Of a stretch of 64,000 nucleotides of DNA, positions 1 through 10,949 are shown piece by piece (positions within the stretch are counted from its first letter, which is position 1; each line of letters opens with the position of its first letter). The stretch is from Asterias rubens. Lineage: Eukaryota > Echinodermata > Asteroidea > Forcipulatida > Asteriidae. A program made the position numbers and the translations under genes. A model generated the notes under the pieces. It did no database searches. It was not told where the DNA came from and was given only the letters and a program-made list of their open reading frames with translations. The stretch lies in contig NC_047064.1 in NCBI RefSeq assembly GCF_902459465.1, forward strand, positions 832,762-896,761, read 5' to 3'.

Positions 1-1040
1 ATAAAACTGAGCCACTCAACCACCAGAGAAACGTCAGCATAATAAAATCTCTGCTTTTGTATTCCTGTCAAAGAGTTTTTGTTTGTCATGGTCTAGTTTC
101 CGAACGTAACGCGAAATACTGGAATTAGTTTAGGCAAATGGTCCCCGGCGCGAACAAGGTGACTTTACCCGTAAATAATTCCAAATCCCGGGCGGTCTAT
201 TTTCGTCGTCCACGCTCGTCGGCTGAAATGAACCCGGTCCACGACGCACCATGCTCAGGCTTGTCAAATTTTGGGAACAAGTTTAGACTTGTGCTAGTCG
301 GTTACCGTAAGAAATCTATGTATATTGAACAAAAAAACGCAATAACACCGGTCGAAAATGGTATACGGACTCGGTCAAGTTAACAGTTTTACAATTTTGA
401 CTATTCAAATCAAGTTTTACGCCGTACCCATGATCTTTGAAAAAACTTCCCTGGAAATACAGGTTTTTTAAAATAATTACACTGTTTCTATAAGTTCTGA
501 TGCTTTTAAAATGACCATTAGTAAAATATATCTTAATCTAAAGTAATTTTGGGAAGTGTAAAACATGTAATTTATTTTTAATCGAATAAATTATGTTTTG
601 GAAAGCTGGGTTTGTTTACACTTAAAGAGCCATTGTGTTTGTGCACAGACACAAAACGTGCATTACATGACGTCATGAAGACGTCGTCCAGAATTTTATG
701 TCGGAAATCACATTAACAGGACCTGACTAGTGTATAGCTGAAAAAAGTTGCAGGATCGGCGGTCTACTTTTTGAGATATGGTGTTAACAAGGTTTGCTAA
801 TTAAATATTCATGAGCTTAATTAAGGATTATTAATTAACAATTTTAACATTTTTTGCGATAAGAATTAAGCTTATGTTCTAAGCTTCAATTTGGTATAAT
901 AAACTCACTCTTTCGTATTATGGTTTAGGAGATTAGGCTGCCACAAAAACGTGTACAAACACTATGGGATTTAGGGAGAAACAAAGAATAATAATAACTA
1001 GACATTAGGTGTTTGTGAACAAACACAAAGCTGTTCCGTG
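1..1040. repeat. Segmental repeat, copy 1 (left end cut by window)
   Basis: This block is almost identical to 5971-7040, differing by scattered substitutions and small indels (for example one extra A in the run near 6308). Both copies then run into the 130-bp tandem array. A matching small open frame (138-383 and 6109-6372) breaks at that indel, so coding is unlikely. The copies sit about 5.97 kb apart in the same orientation. They could be long terminal repeats, but no retrotransposon coding lies between them, so a large segmental or satellite duplication is the better reading. Confidence 0.8.
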
Positions 1041-1059
1041 TTCTTTTGCTTTGATTATG

Positions 1060-1590
1060 TGTTAAAATTACCAAGGAGTCTATAACTGAAAAAAAGTTTG
1101 AACAATACTGTACAGTGTCTTGAGTTGCGGTGCCACTTCATGGGGTCACGGTAACCTAAGGCTAATCTCTAACGCCCAAGGAGTCTGTAACTGAAAAAAA
1201 AATAGAAAGTCGGTTGTGTAGTTCTTGAGATATGGTGCCACTTCTGGTTGACCCGGAAGTAGAGGCCAATTTGGGGTCATGGATTTTCAAAGTTTATTTG
1301 TAATGCCTTAGGAGGATAAAACTGAACAAAAAGGATTGAAAATCGGTTGTATAGTACTTGGCGTATGGTCCCACTTCCGGTTCACCCGGACGTAGAGGCC
1401 AACATGGGGTCACGGGTTTTCACAGTCAATATTAATGTCAAGGAGTCTGTAAGTGAAAACAAATTGAAAATCGGTTGAGTAGTTCTTGAGATATGGTCCC
1501 ACTTCCGGTTGACCCGGAAGTAGAGGTCAAATTGAGGTCACGGTTTTTCCGAATTTTTCTCCTATCCCCAAGGAGTCTTATAACTACAAA
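1060..1590. repeat. About 125-130-bp tandem repeat, first array
   Basis: Roughly four diverged units, each beginning near 'ccaaggagtctataactg', followed by 'cttgagatatggt' and 'acttccggttgacccggaagt', then 'aggtcaa'. The last motif is a short inverted repeat (acttccgg / ccggaagt). The same unit recurs at about 7030-7760 and 8600-9330. No coding potential seen. Confidence 0.75.
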
Positions 1591-1985
1591 CAGTCGACAT
1601 TGTTAAAGAAGAATGTCGTCTTCCTGTGATAATTTATCTCGGAATGTCGACATCCTAAAAGTAGGATGTCGTCTTCCTGTGATAATTTATCTCGGGATGT
1701 CGACATCCTAAAAGTAGGATGTCGTCTTGCTGTGATAATTTATCTCGGTATGTCGACATCCTAAACGTCAGTTGTCATCTTCCTGTGATAATTTATCTCG
1801 AGAAGTCGACATTCTAAAAGAAGAATGTCGTCTTCCTGTGATAATTTATCTCAGAATGTCGATATCCCAAAAGTAGGATGTCGTCTTGCTGTGATAATTT
1901 ATCTCGGGAAGTTGACATCCTAAAATTAGGATGTCGTCTTCCTGTGATAATTTATCTCAGGAAGTCGACATCCCGAAAGTAGGAT
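1590..1985. repeat. 53-bp minisatellite, about 7 units
   Basis: The motif 'gtcgacatcc' or a close variant recurs at about 1646, 1699, 1752 and 1805 and onward, giving a 53-bp period. Each unit carries a hairpin, 'gacatcct' and 'aggatgtc' separated by 'aaaagt', plus a constant 'ctgtgataatttatctcg' block. It is not a CRISPR array: there are no unique spacers and the setting is eukaryotic. Confidence 0.85.
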
Positions 1986-2925
1986 TTTTGTTGTTGAAAT
2001 GATTTTACTTGTATACGTTTTGTTATATAGTATTACATTTCCAACAATATTTACAATATTCATGGTCATAAACTACGTTAAACTAAAATAATGGACGAAA
2101 CAAAATGTCCCACGTAAAACTCCATAAGGTTTGGAACATAATGGTCCCGCAAGTTCAAATACGCGCAAGCCTTGCTTAGTCTACACAGAAGGTAATAAAT
2201 AATTTATTACAAGCAAATGCAATCGTACAATAAAAGAAAACAAAAATTAAAAATCAATGCAAAACACATGTAGGGGATGGAGGGACCCATAAAAGCAAAC
2301 CTTAACGAGTACGGACCCCCTCCCCCTTTTTTTCTAACGAAGAAAGCAATGTGAGCAATTCTATTTAGTGGGTGTAATCTTATGTAACGGCAAAACAACT
2401 CAAATTTGCAGGAAGAACAAACACAAAAACAGTTAGCGTAAAATAAAACTTAACCATATATTTAAATGAAACAGATAAATAAAATACCCAACGTCATAAT
2501 AAAACATAAAAGGGAACACTAGTTGTGTGATAAAAATAAATACTAGAGAAAATGGGCCCCACAACTCTTGCTGGGAAAAAAACCATGTCGAAATATACCA
2601 TTGTTATCCATTAGAGACGTTTTGTAGTCACTTTGGTTGGGGAGTGAGGAATCTAGCAAAAATACACGAAAATCCCAATGCTGGGACATCAGTTTATACA
2701 CCAGACAAATCTATTATATGGATATTCTTTTGAATATTTTATTTTGTGCATAATATGGTCCGTGATTCATGGTCCGTTGAATATAAGTGGGCGGTTGTGT
2801 ATCGACAACAGACTTTTATCATTTTGATCACCATCAGCCCCATGTATAATAAACCTCAACGACTGACGATTGCACTTTTGGTATTGTCATTGTTAAACTC
2901 CGGTTCCATTGTGTGCTGTCTGTTA
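1986..2925. other. AT-rich non-coding stretch
   Basis: No exon, RNA gene or clear repeat was recognised here. Short open frames exist but lack splice context or recognisable protein sequence. Confidence 0.5.
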
Positions 2926-3265
2926 TCCTCCACACATAGATTTTCTTGTGAATAGTAGCTGTGTATGATTCATGGTTCGCTGAATATTGTGGCGATAACA
3001 AACTTTTATCATTTTGAACTGAATGCTTGATTTATTACCCTCCACACATAGATTTTCTTGTGAATAGTAGCTGTGTATGATTCATGGTTCGCTGAATAAT
3101 GTGGCGAAAACTAACTTTAATCATTTTGAACTGAATGCTTGATTTATTACCTTCCACACATAGATTTTCTTGTGAATAGTAGCTGTGTATGATTCATGGT
3201 TTGCTGAATATTGTGGCAATAACAAACTTTTATCATTTTGAACTGAATGCTTGATTTATTATCTA
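2926..3265. repeat. About 113-bp tandem repeat, 3 units
   Basis: Three head-to-tail units begin with 'ccacacatagattttcttg' near 2929, 3042 and 3154, and each contains 'tgtgtatgattcatggtt' and 'tgaactgaatgcttgattt'. Units are nearly identical, suggesting recent expansion. The sequence from 3266 to 3890 is AT-rich and featureless apart from short frames. Confidence 0.8.
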
Positions 3266-3892
3266 GAGGTAAATGCTTGAGGCCAGTAAGAGTATTGTGC
3301 ACGTACACCATGTAGTTTTGTTGGAAACCGTTTGCTAACAGCCATTTATGTTACCCTTTGAAATAAAATCAGAAAATTTATAAGTTTGCTTGTTGCATAA
3401 AATTAAATTGAAGATGATGCCTGAATTGATTTTTACAATCAGAGTTGGACTCTAGACTGACGTGTTGGACTCCTTGAACACTCCAAGTGGTTCAATAGGT
3501 AGTGCAATTCCAATACTTATGCTGATGTTCTCATGATGTCAGCATCAACAGGAAGTTCCAACCACTTTGTCCCCTTGTACAATTAAATATGCAAATATGG
3601 GTCACGTGGTTAATTAATTACGATTTTTAATTTTTTTGGGGGTCGGTGGTTTGATGTTTGATCTAGTACGATTTGATTTCACAGAACTCTTAACCACCAA
3701 ACTCTGCGCTTATGATCACCATTTTCCGATTACTGTGTTTTTCAAACATCATCGTGTCATGCATGCACACAGGTTATGTTGGCTAACAATTGAGAAAAAG
3801 AAAAGGCAACACTATTGATACAAAGATAAGAATCTAACTTAAAATATTTCAAAAAGAAATATTTTTTTAGTTTTGGGGGCTAAAAACAAATT

Positions 3893-3972
3893 TTTCCCGT
3901 GCGCAGATTCGAACTCGCACGTATCAGTGAAGAAAGCGCGACTGATGTCCACTAGGCTACGAGGGCCAACAC
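3893..3972 (-). repeat. tRNA-derived element (SINE head or tRNA pseudogene)
   Basis: On the minus strand there is an A-box-like 'tagcctagtgga' and a B-box-like 'gagttcgaatc' with spacing like a tRNA. The anticodon stem closes over a loop that is too long and the acceptor arms pair poorly, so it is not a functional tRNA. It most resembles the head of a tRNA-derived SINE. Confidence 0.55.
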
Positions 3973-4103
3973 AATAATCAAGGGTTTACATGTATTTATT
4001 TCAACAGAGGGGATTATAAATGATCCGGCGAAATAATTCTCGTGTCATGATTTTGCGAACATTGTCACTAAATATGAACTGCTAACGCCTTTAACTTAAG
4101 TAG

Positions 4104-4385
4104 GGGTTGAAATGTAGTATTTGATGCCTTTAGGGGTTTTTGACGAGGACGTCGTCGTCGTCAAAAACCCCTATTCAACTACGCACGTTCGTCCACGAAG
4201 AAAACACATCGGAGTCTAAATTTGACATTTTTTCACTCATTTCTCAAAAACTACAACACCACAGCAAGTAATATTTTATAACTGTTAAGTAGGGTTGAAA
4301 TGCAGTATTAGATTGCCTTAAGGGGGTTTTTGACGACGACGTCGATGTCGTCAAAAACCCCTATCTAATTACGCACGTTCGTTTT
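4104..4385. repeat. Duplicated ~180-bp unit with long hairpins
   Basis: Two related copies carry near-perfect inverted repeats: about 4131-4172 and about 4321-4364, with arms of the type 'ggggtttttgacgac' and 'gtcgtcaaaaacccc'. Each is followed by 'acgcacgttcg'. The 'acgcacgttc' and 'cagagtaa...gtccagaacgcgg' motifs repeat again to about 4525. Confidence 0.75.
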
Positions 4386-4852
4386 AACGAAAACCCATGC
4401 ACAGAGTAATTGGTCCAGAACGCGGTTAGAAAAACAAGGACAAATTTAACGCACGTTCTAACGAAAATCCCAAACCTCCGTACTTTGTGCGTGTACAGAG
4501 TAACGTGTCCAGAACGCGGGTAGAAAACAAAATAGTATAGACTCCTCTCAAGAAGTCAACAACTCATTGAGGTACATACTGTGTTGTATAACCAAAGCGA
4601 ATGTTTCACAATAACATGAAAGTGACTGCATCAAAATTACAAATTAAAAAGTTCAAATGAAGACCACGTGGTTAATTAATGAAGAATTTTTACACTTTTT
4701 TGTTAGAGTAAAACTTATGTTCTAAGCTTCAATTTGATATATGATTTAACTATTTTATCCTCATACTTTAGGAGTAGGGGCCTGAACAAAAACGCTGTAC
4801 AAACGCTATGGGGTTTTAGGCGGAAACAAATAATAATAATCATAAAAATAAT

Positions 4853-4955
4853 TAAAATCTCGACGAAAACAACACCTGTTCCGACGGTAGGTCGGAACAG
4901 CTAATAAAATCTCGACGAAAACAACACCTGTTCCGACGGTAGGTCGGAACAGCTA
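4853..4955. repeat. Hairpin minisatellite, 2 units
   Basis: Two near-identical units of about 52 bp contain 'ctcgacgaaaacaacacc' followed by an inverted repeat 'ctgttccgac' / 'gtcggaacag'. This is the same family as the larger array at 10105-10630. Confidence 0.8.
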
Positions 4956-5480
4956 ATTATGTTGCGAATGGGTGACTAGTGAATTTTACTACTCGACTAG
5001 TCGCACCTCAAACCTGCCTACGACACTTGTCGAGATAAAATACGGATTCTCAAGATTTGTACCGCCATGTGCCGCAAGGGCAATATTAATTATGTTGCGA
5101 ATGGGTGTGACTAGTGAAATTTACTACTCGACTAGTCGCACTTCAAACCTAACTATGACACTTGTCGAGATAAAGTACGGATTCTCAAGATTTGTGCCGC
5201 TATGCCGCAAGGGCAATATAAATTATGTTGCGAATATAAGCAACACAACTGGTTCACCAAACAGGTAGTCGGGACAAATTTTTAATTATGTTGCGAATGG
5301 GTGTGACTAGTGAAATTTACTACTCGACTAGTCGCAATTCAAACCTAACTATGACATTTGTCGAGATAAAGTACAGATTCTCAAGATTTGTGCCGCTTTG
5401 CCGCAAGGGCAATATTAATTATGTTGCGAATAGTAGTAAGCAACACAACTGGTTCACCAAACAGGTAGTCTGGACAAATT
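4955..5480. repeat. Tandem repeat of 130-190 bp, 3 units
   Basis: 'attatgttgcgaatgggtg' starts three units near 4956, 5090 and 5284. Each contains 'gactagtg...cgactagtc', a short inverted repeat, then 'gagataaa.tac.gattctcaag' and 'ccgcaagggcaat'. A further 'gttgcgaat' half-unit with 'caacacaactggttcaccaa' follows. No supported coding. Confidence 0.75.
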
Positions 5481-5970
5481 TTGTAGTCGATGTGTGGACA
5501 CGGTTATAACTGAATAGAGATAAAAACAGTAGTCGCGACTCAAATTATAATTTGTAGTCGCGGCTTTAACACTAAAGCACACTAGTCGCCCCTGCCTACT
5601 TTTGTCACAAGTAAAGCACAGTTTTTCCTGAAAATGCAAATCAAATTTTTTAGTCACTGTTTTCGCAGTGAAAGTTTCGCAGGAGTTGAGCACAATTAGT
5701 CAACTGTAGCAAATTGTTTGATGCCAATTGTGAAGTGAAGAACACATTCCCTGCTAAGCTGTAAAATACGCTTAGCGTAAGCACAGTTCCCTGATTACGT
5801 AAGCGCTGCGATTCTTTCCTTTAAAAGCCATTGGCCCAGGACCAAACTACATAATAGCTTTTTAAACACAAAAAGCAGCTTAACCATGCCTCATGTTCAA
5901 GTTGTGAATCCAGGTGTTCTGCTCAATTTCTGCAATTTTGTAATGTTTGCCTGTTTAGTATAAGCAGCTC
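5481..5970. repeat. Unassigned DNA with MITE fragment
   Basis: About 5675-5700 contains 'gcaggagttgagcacaa', which recurs at about 55910 inside a foldback element, so part of this stretch is a MITE remnant. Nothing else was recognised. Confidence 0.4.
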
Positions 5971-7040
5971 TATAAAACTGAGCCACTCAACCACCAGAGA
6001 AACGTCAGCATAATAAAATCTCTGCTTTTGTATTCCTGTCAAAGAGTTTTTGTTTGTCATGGTCTAGTTTCCGAACGTAACGCGAAATACTGGAATTAGT
6101 TTAGGCAAATGGTCCCCGGCGCGAACAAGGTGACTTTACCCGTAAATAATTCCAAATCCCGGGCGGTCTATTTTCGTCGTCCACGCTCGTCGGCTGAAAT
6201 GAACCCGGTCCACGACGCACCATGCTCAGGCTTGTCAAATTTTGGGAACAAGTTTAGACTTGTGCTAGTCGGTTACCGTAAGAAATCTATGTATATTGAA
6301 CAAAAAAAACGCAATAACACCGGTCGAAAATGGTATACGGACTCGGTCAAGTTAACAGTTTTACAATTTTGACTATTCAAATCAAGTTTTACGCCGTACC
6401 CATGATCTTTGAAAAAACTTCCCTGGAAATACAGGTTTTTTAAAATAATTACACTGTTTCTATAAGTTCTGATGCTTTTAAAATGACCATTAGTAAAATA
6501 TATCTTAATCTAAAGTAATTTTGGGAAGTGTAAAACATGTAATTTATTTTTAATCGAATAAATTATGTTTTGGAAAGCTGGGTTTGTTTACACTTAAAGA
6601 GCCATTGTGTTTGTGCACAGACACAAAACGTGCATTACATGACGTCATGAAGACGTCGTCCAGAATTTTATGTCGGAAATCACATTAACAGGACCTGACT
6701 AGTGTATAGCTGAAAAAAGTTTCAGGATCGGCGGTCTACTTTTTGAGATATGGTGTTAACAAGGTTTGCTAATTAAATATTCACAAGCTTAATTAAGGAT
6801 TATTAATTAACAATTTTAACATTTTTTGCGATAAGAATTAAGCTTATGTTCTAAGCTTCAATTTGGTATAATAAACTCACTCTTTCGTATTATGGTTTAG
6901 GAGATTAGGCTGCCACAAAAACGTGTACAAACACTATGGGATTTAGGGAGAAACAAAGAATAATAATAAAAACTAGACATTAAGTGTTTGTGAACAAACA
7001 CGAAGCTGTTCCGTGATGTTTTGCTTGGATTATGTGCTTC
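5971..7040. repeat. Segmental repeat, copy 2
   Basis: Near-identical to 1-1040. Its internal part from about 6597 is also the start of the 1.57-kb tandem unit described next, so the two duplications overlap and the region grew in several steps. Confidence 0.85.
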
Positions 7041-10000
7041 ATTGCCCAAGGAATATATAACTGGAAAAAAAAGTTTCAAAAAAGTTGTGTAGCTCTTGGT
7101 ATTAGGTCACACTTCCCGGTTGACCCACAAGTAAAGGTCAAAATGGGCCCACAGCTACCAAAGACTAATCTGCAATGCCAAGGAGTCTATAACTGAAAAA
7201 GTTTAAGCAATCGGTTGTGAAGATCTTGATATATAGTCCCACTTCCGGTTGCCCAGAAGTAGAGGTCAACATAGGGTCACAGTTTTTCAAAGTTAATATT
7301 TATTGCCTTAGAGTCTATAACTGAAGTTTGAACATTGGCTTTGTACTTCTTGAGATATTGGCCCACTTCCGGTCGACCCGGAAGTAAAGGTCAACATGGG
7401 GTCAAATGTGTTTCAAACTAATCTTGAATGTCCAAGGAGTCTATAACTGAAAAAAGTTTGAAAATTGGTTGTATATTTCTTGAGATATGGTCCCACTTCC
7501 GGTTGACCCGGAAGTAGAGGTCAACTTGAGGTCACGGTTTGTCAAAAGTTATATTTTATGCCTAAGGAGTTTATAACTGAAAAAAGTTTTATAATCTGTT
7601 GTATAGTTCTTGAGATATGGTCCCACTTCCGGTCGACCCGGAAGTAGGGGTCAACTTGAGGTCACGATTTTTCAAAATTAATCTCCAATCCCCAAAGAGT
7701 CTTTAGCAACAAACAGTCTTAAAATCGGCTGTATACTTCTTGAGATATGGTGCTGCAAAGATTTTCTGATTGAATATGCAAATGAGGGTCATGTGGTTAA
7801 TTAGTTACTAGTTGCCATTTTTCAAAAACAAATTAAAGATGCAAACATCACGACATCGTCTTCTCAGACTCTCCCCAAGAGTCCTCAACCCATACAGGTC
7901 CGCAGTGTGTTGTAAGAGCCATAGAGATGTTTAAACATTGCAATGAAAGTGACTGCACCCAATTTATGAAGTACTACGTTGTACCCATGATGCCAATATT
8001 CTAATTGATTAATTAATTAATAGACGAACATTGATTGCTTTTATGGACTGAAACAAATCTTATTAGAATCAGTGTATTTTTCTACACATAATATGATATT
8101 TAGGAAACTAACAAATAAATTATTTAGAAGTTATTGTGTTTTTGACCAGTTTAAAGTATAGATTTGAAGAGCCATTGTGTTTGTGCACAGACACAAAACG
8201 TGCATTACATGACGTCATGGTGACGTCGTCCAGAATTTTATATCGGAAATCACATTAACAGGACCTGACTAGTGTATAGCTGAAAAAAGTTTCAGGATCG
8301 GCGGTCTAATTTTTGAGATATGGTGTTAACTAGGTTTGCTAATTAAATATTCACAAGCTTAATTAAGGCTTATTAATTAATTTTTTTTACATTTTTTACG
8401 ATAAGAATTAAGCTTATGTTCTAAGCTTCAGTTTGGTATAATAAACTCACTCTTTCGTATTATGGTTTAGGAGATTAGGCTGCCGCAAAAACGTGTACAA
8501 ACACTATGGGATTTAGGGAGAAACAAAGAATAATAATAATAATAACTAGACATTAAGTGTTTGTGAACAAACACGAAGCTGTTCCGTGATGTTTTGCTTG
8601 GATTATGTGCTTCATTGCCCAAGGAATATATAACTGGAAAAAAAAGTTTCATAAAAGTTGTGTAGCTCTTGGTATTAGGTCACACTTCCCGGTTGACCCA
8701 CAAGTAAAGGTCAAAATGGGCCCACAGCTACCAAAGACTAATCTGCAATGCCAAGGAGTCTATAACTGAAAAAGTTTAAGCAATCGGTTGTGAAGATCTT
8801 GTATATAGTCCCACTTCCGGTTGCCCAGAAGTAGAGGTCAACATAGGGTCACAGTTTTTCAAAGTTAATATTTATTGCCTTAGAGTCTATAACTGAAGTT
8901 TGAACATTGGCTTTGTACTTCTTGAGATATTGGCCCACTTCCGGTCGACCCGGAAGTAAAGGTCAACGTGGGGTCAAATGTGTTTCAAACTAATCTTGAA
9001 TGTCCAAGGAGTCTATAACTGAAAAAAGTTTGAAAATCGGTTGTATATTTCTTGAGATATGGTCCCACTTCCGGTTGACCCGGAAGTAGAGGTCAACTTG
9101 AGGTCACGGTTTGTCAAAAGTTATATTTTTATGCCTAAGGAGTTAATAACTGAAAAAGGTTTTATAATCTGTTGTATAGTTCTTGAGATATGGTCCCACA
9201 TCCGGCCGACCCGGAAGTAGGGGTCAACTTGAGGTCACGATTTTTCAAAATTAATCTGCAATCCCCAAAGAGTCTTTAGCAACAAACAGTATTAAAATCG
9301 GCTGTATACTTCTTGAGATATGGTGCTGCAAAGATTTTCTGATTGAATATGCAAATGAGGGTCATGTGGTTAATTAGTTACTAGTTGCCATTTTTCAAAA
9401 ACAAATTAAAGATGCAAACATCACGACATCGTCTTCTCAGACTCTCCCCGAGAGTCCTCAACCCATACAGGTCCGCAGTGTGTTGCAAGAGCCATAGAGA
9501 TGTCTAAATACTGAAATGAAAGTGACTGCCCCAATTTATGAAGTACTACGTTGTACCCATGATGCCAAGATTCTAATTGATTAATTAATTAATAGACAAA
9601 CATTGATTGCTTTTATGGACTGACACAAATCTTATTAGAATCAGTGTATTTTTCTACACATAATATGATATTTAGGAAACTAACAAATAAATTATTTAGA
9701 AGTTATTGTGTTTTTGACCAGTTTAAAGTATAGATTTGAAGAGCCATTGTGTTTGTGCACAGACACAAAACGTGCATTACATGACGTCATGGTGACGTCG
9801 TCCAGAATTTTATGTCGGAAATCACATTAACAGGACCTGACTAGTGTATAGCTGAAAAAAGTTTCAGGATCGGCGGTCTAATTTTTGAGATATGGTGTTA
9901 ACTAGGTTTGCTAATTAAATATTCACAAGCTTAATTCAGGCTTATTAATTAAAATTTGTTACATTTTTTACGATAAGAATTAAGCTTATGTTCTAAGCTT

Positions 10001-10105
10001 CAATTTGGTATAATAAACTCACTCTTTCGTATTATGGTTTAGGAGATTAGGCTGCCGCAAAAACGTGTACAAACACTATGGGATTTAGGGAGAAACAAAG
10101 AATAA
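6597..10105. repeat. 1.57-kb tandem repeat, about 2.2 units
   Basis: The landmark 'agccattgtgtttgtgcaca' occurs near 6599, 8170 and 9740 (and singly near 629), giving a period of about 1570 bp. Each unit holds its own about five-copy 126-130-bp array with the acttccgg / ccggaagt hairpin (units near 7184, 7311, 7437, 7567, 7697 in the first). The last copy is truncated where the AT-rich hairpin array starts. The copies are highly similar, so the event is recent. Matching small minus-strand frames (6897-7079, 8467-8652) are by-products. Confidence 0.85.
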
Positions 10106-10630
10106 TAATAATAAAAACAATAAAAATCTAGACGAAAACAATACCTGTTCCGACGGACGGTCGGAACAGCTAATAAAAATAATAAAAATCTCGACGAAAA
10201 CAATAGCTGTTCCGACTGGATCGGAACAGCTAACAATAAAAATCTAGACGAAAACAATACCTGTTCCGACGGACGGTCGGAACAGCTAATAATAAAAACA
10301 ATAAAAATCTAGACGAAAACAATACCTGTTCCGACGGACGGTCGGAACAGCTAATAAAAACAATAAAAATCTAGACGAAAACAATACCTGTTCCGACGGA
10401 CGGTCGGAACAGCTAATAATAATAAAAATAATAAAAATCTCGACGAAAACAATAGCTGTTCCGACTGGATCGGAACAGCTAATAATAAAAATAATAAAAA
10501 TCTCGACGAAAACAATACCTGTTCCGACGGACAGTCGGAACAGCTAATAATAATAATAATAATAATAAAAATAATAAAAATCTCGACGAAAACAATAGCT
10601 GTTCCGACTGGATCGGAACAGCTAATAAAT
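10105..10630. repeat. AT-rich hairpin minisatellite, about 8 units
   Basis: Units of about 55-75 bp consist of '(aataat)n', 'atctagacgaaaacaatacc' and a strong inverted repeat. Two hairpin versions alternate: 'ctgttccgac ggac ggtcggaacag' and 'agctgttccga ctgga tcggaacagct'. The arms are invariant while the AT spacer varies in length. 10631-10949 holds no recognised feature. Confidence 0.85.
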
Positions 10631-10949
10631 ATAAAAAATGAGGTATGGCGGACACATCACTGCTGCACTAGTTGGTTTGGTTAAATTTGTCTGTATACCC
10701 GATCCACACCGAAAAAAAGGCAAATGTTTATTGTTCATAAAATGAATAATTTGCTTTCTAGAACATGCTCACAACAGTAAAAATATTTGTTAAATTACAA
10801 AATAATAATTTATGCTGAAGTTACAAAATTTATACTATGAAACGTAAAACTATATTTAACACTAGGGCATATCAACAACAAAAACTTCTTTATGAGAGAG
10901 TGATACACCCGTAAAACAAAATTCATTTTATGTTATATTTCTTTTTCAG

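Noticed and set aside
138..383. 81-codon frame and its near-identical twin at 6109-6372
   Set aside because: A one-base indel changes the C-terminus between copies, and the frame lies in a duplicated repeat with no splice or protein family signal.
1590..1985. CRISPR-like regular repeats (also the 87-bp array)
   Set aside because: Units are contiguous without unique spacers and the genome is eukaryotic.
3893..3972. Functional tRNA gene
   Set aside because: The anticodon loop length and acceptor pairing are wrong, so it is a tRNA-derived repeat.
1..7040. LTR retrotransposon with LTRs at 1-1040 and 5971-7040
   Set aside because: No gag, RT or integrase coding lies between them, and both copies continue into the same tandem arrays, which LTRs would not do.
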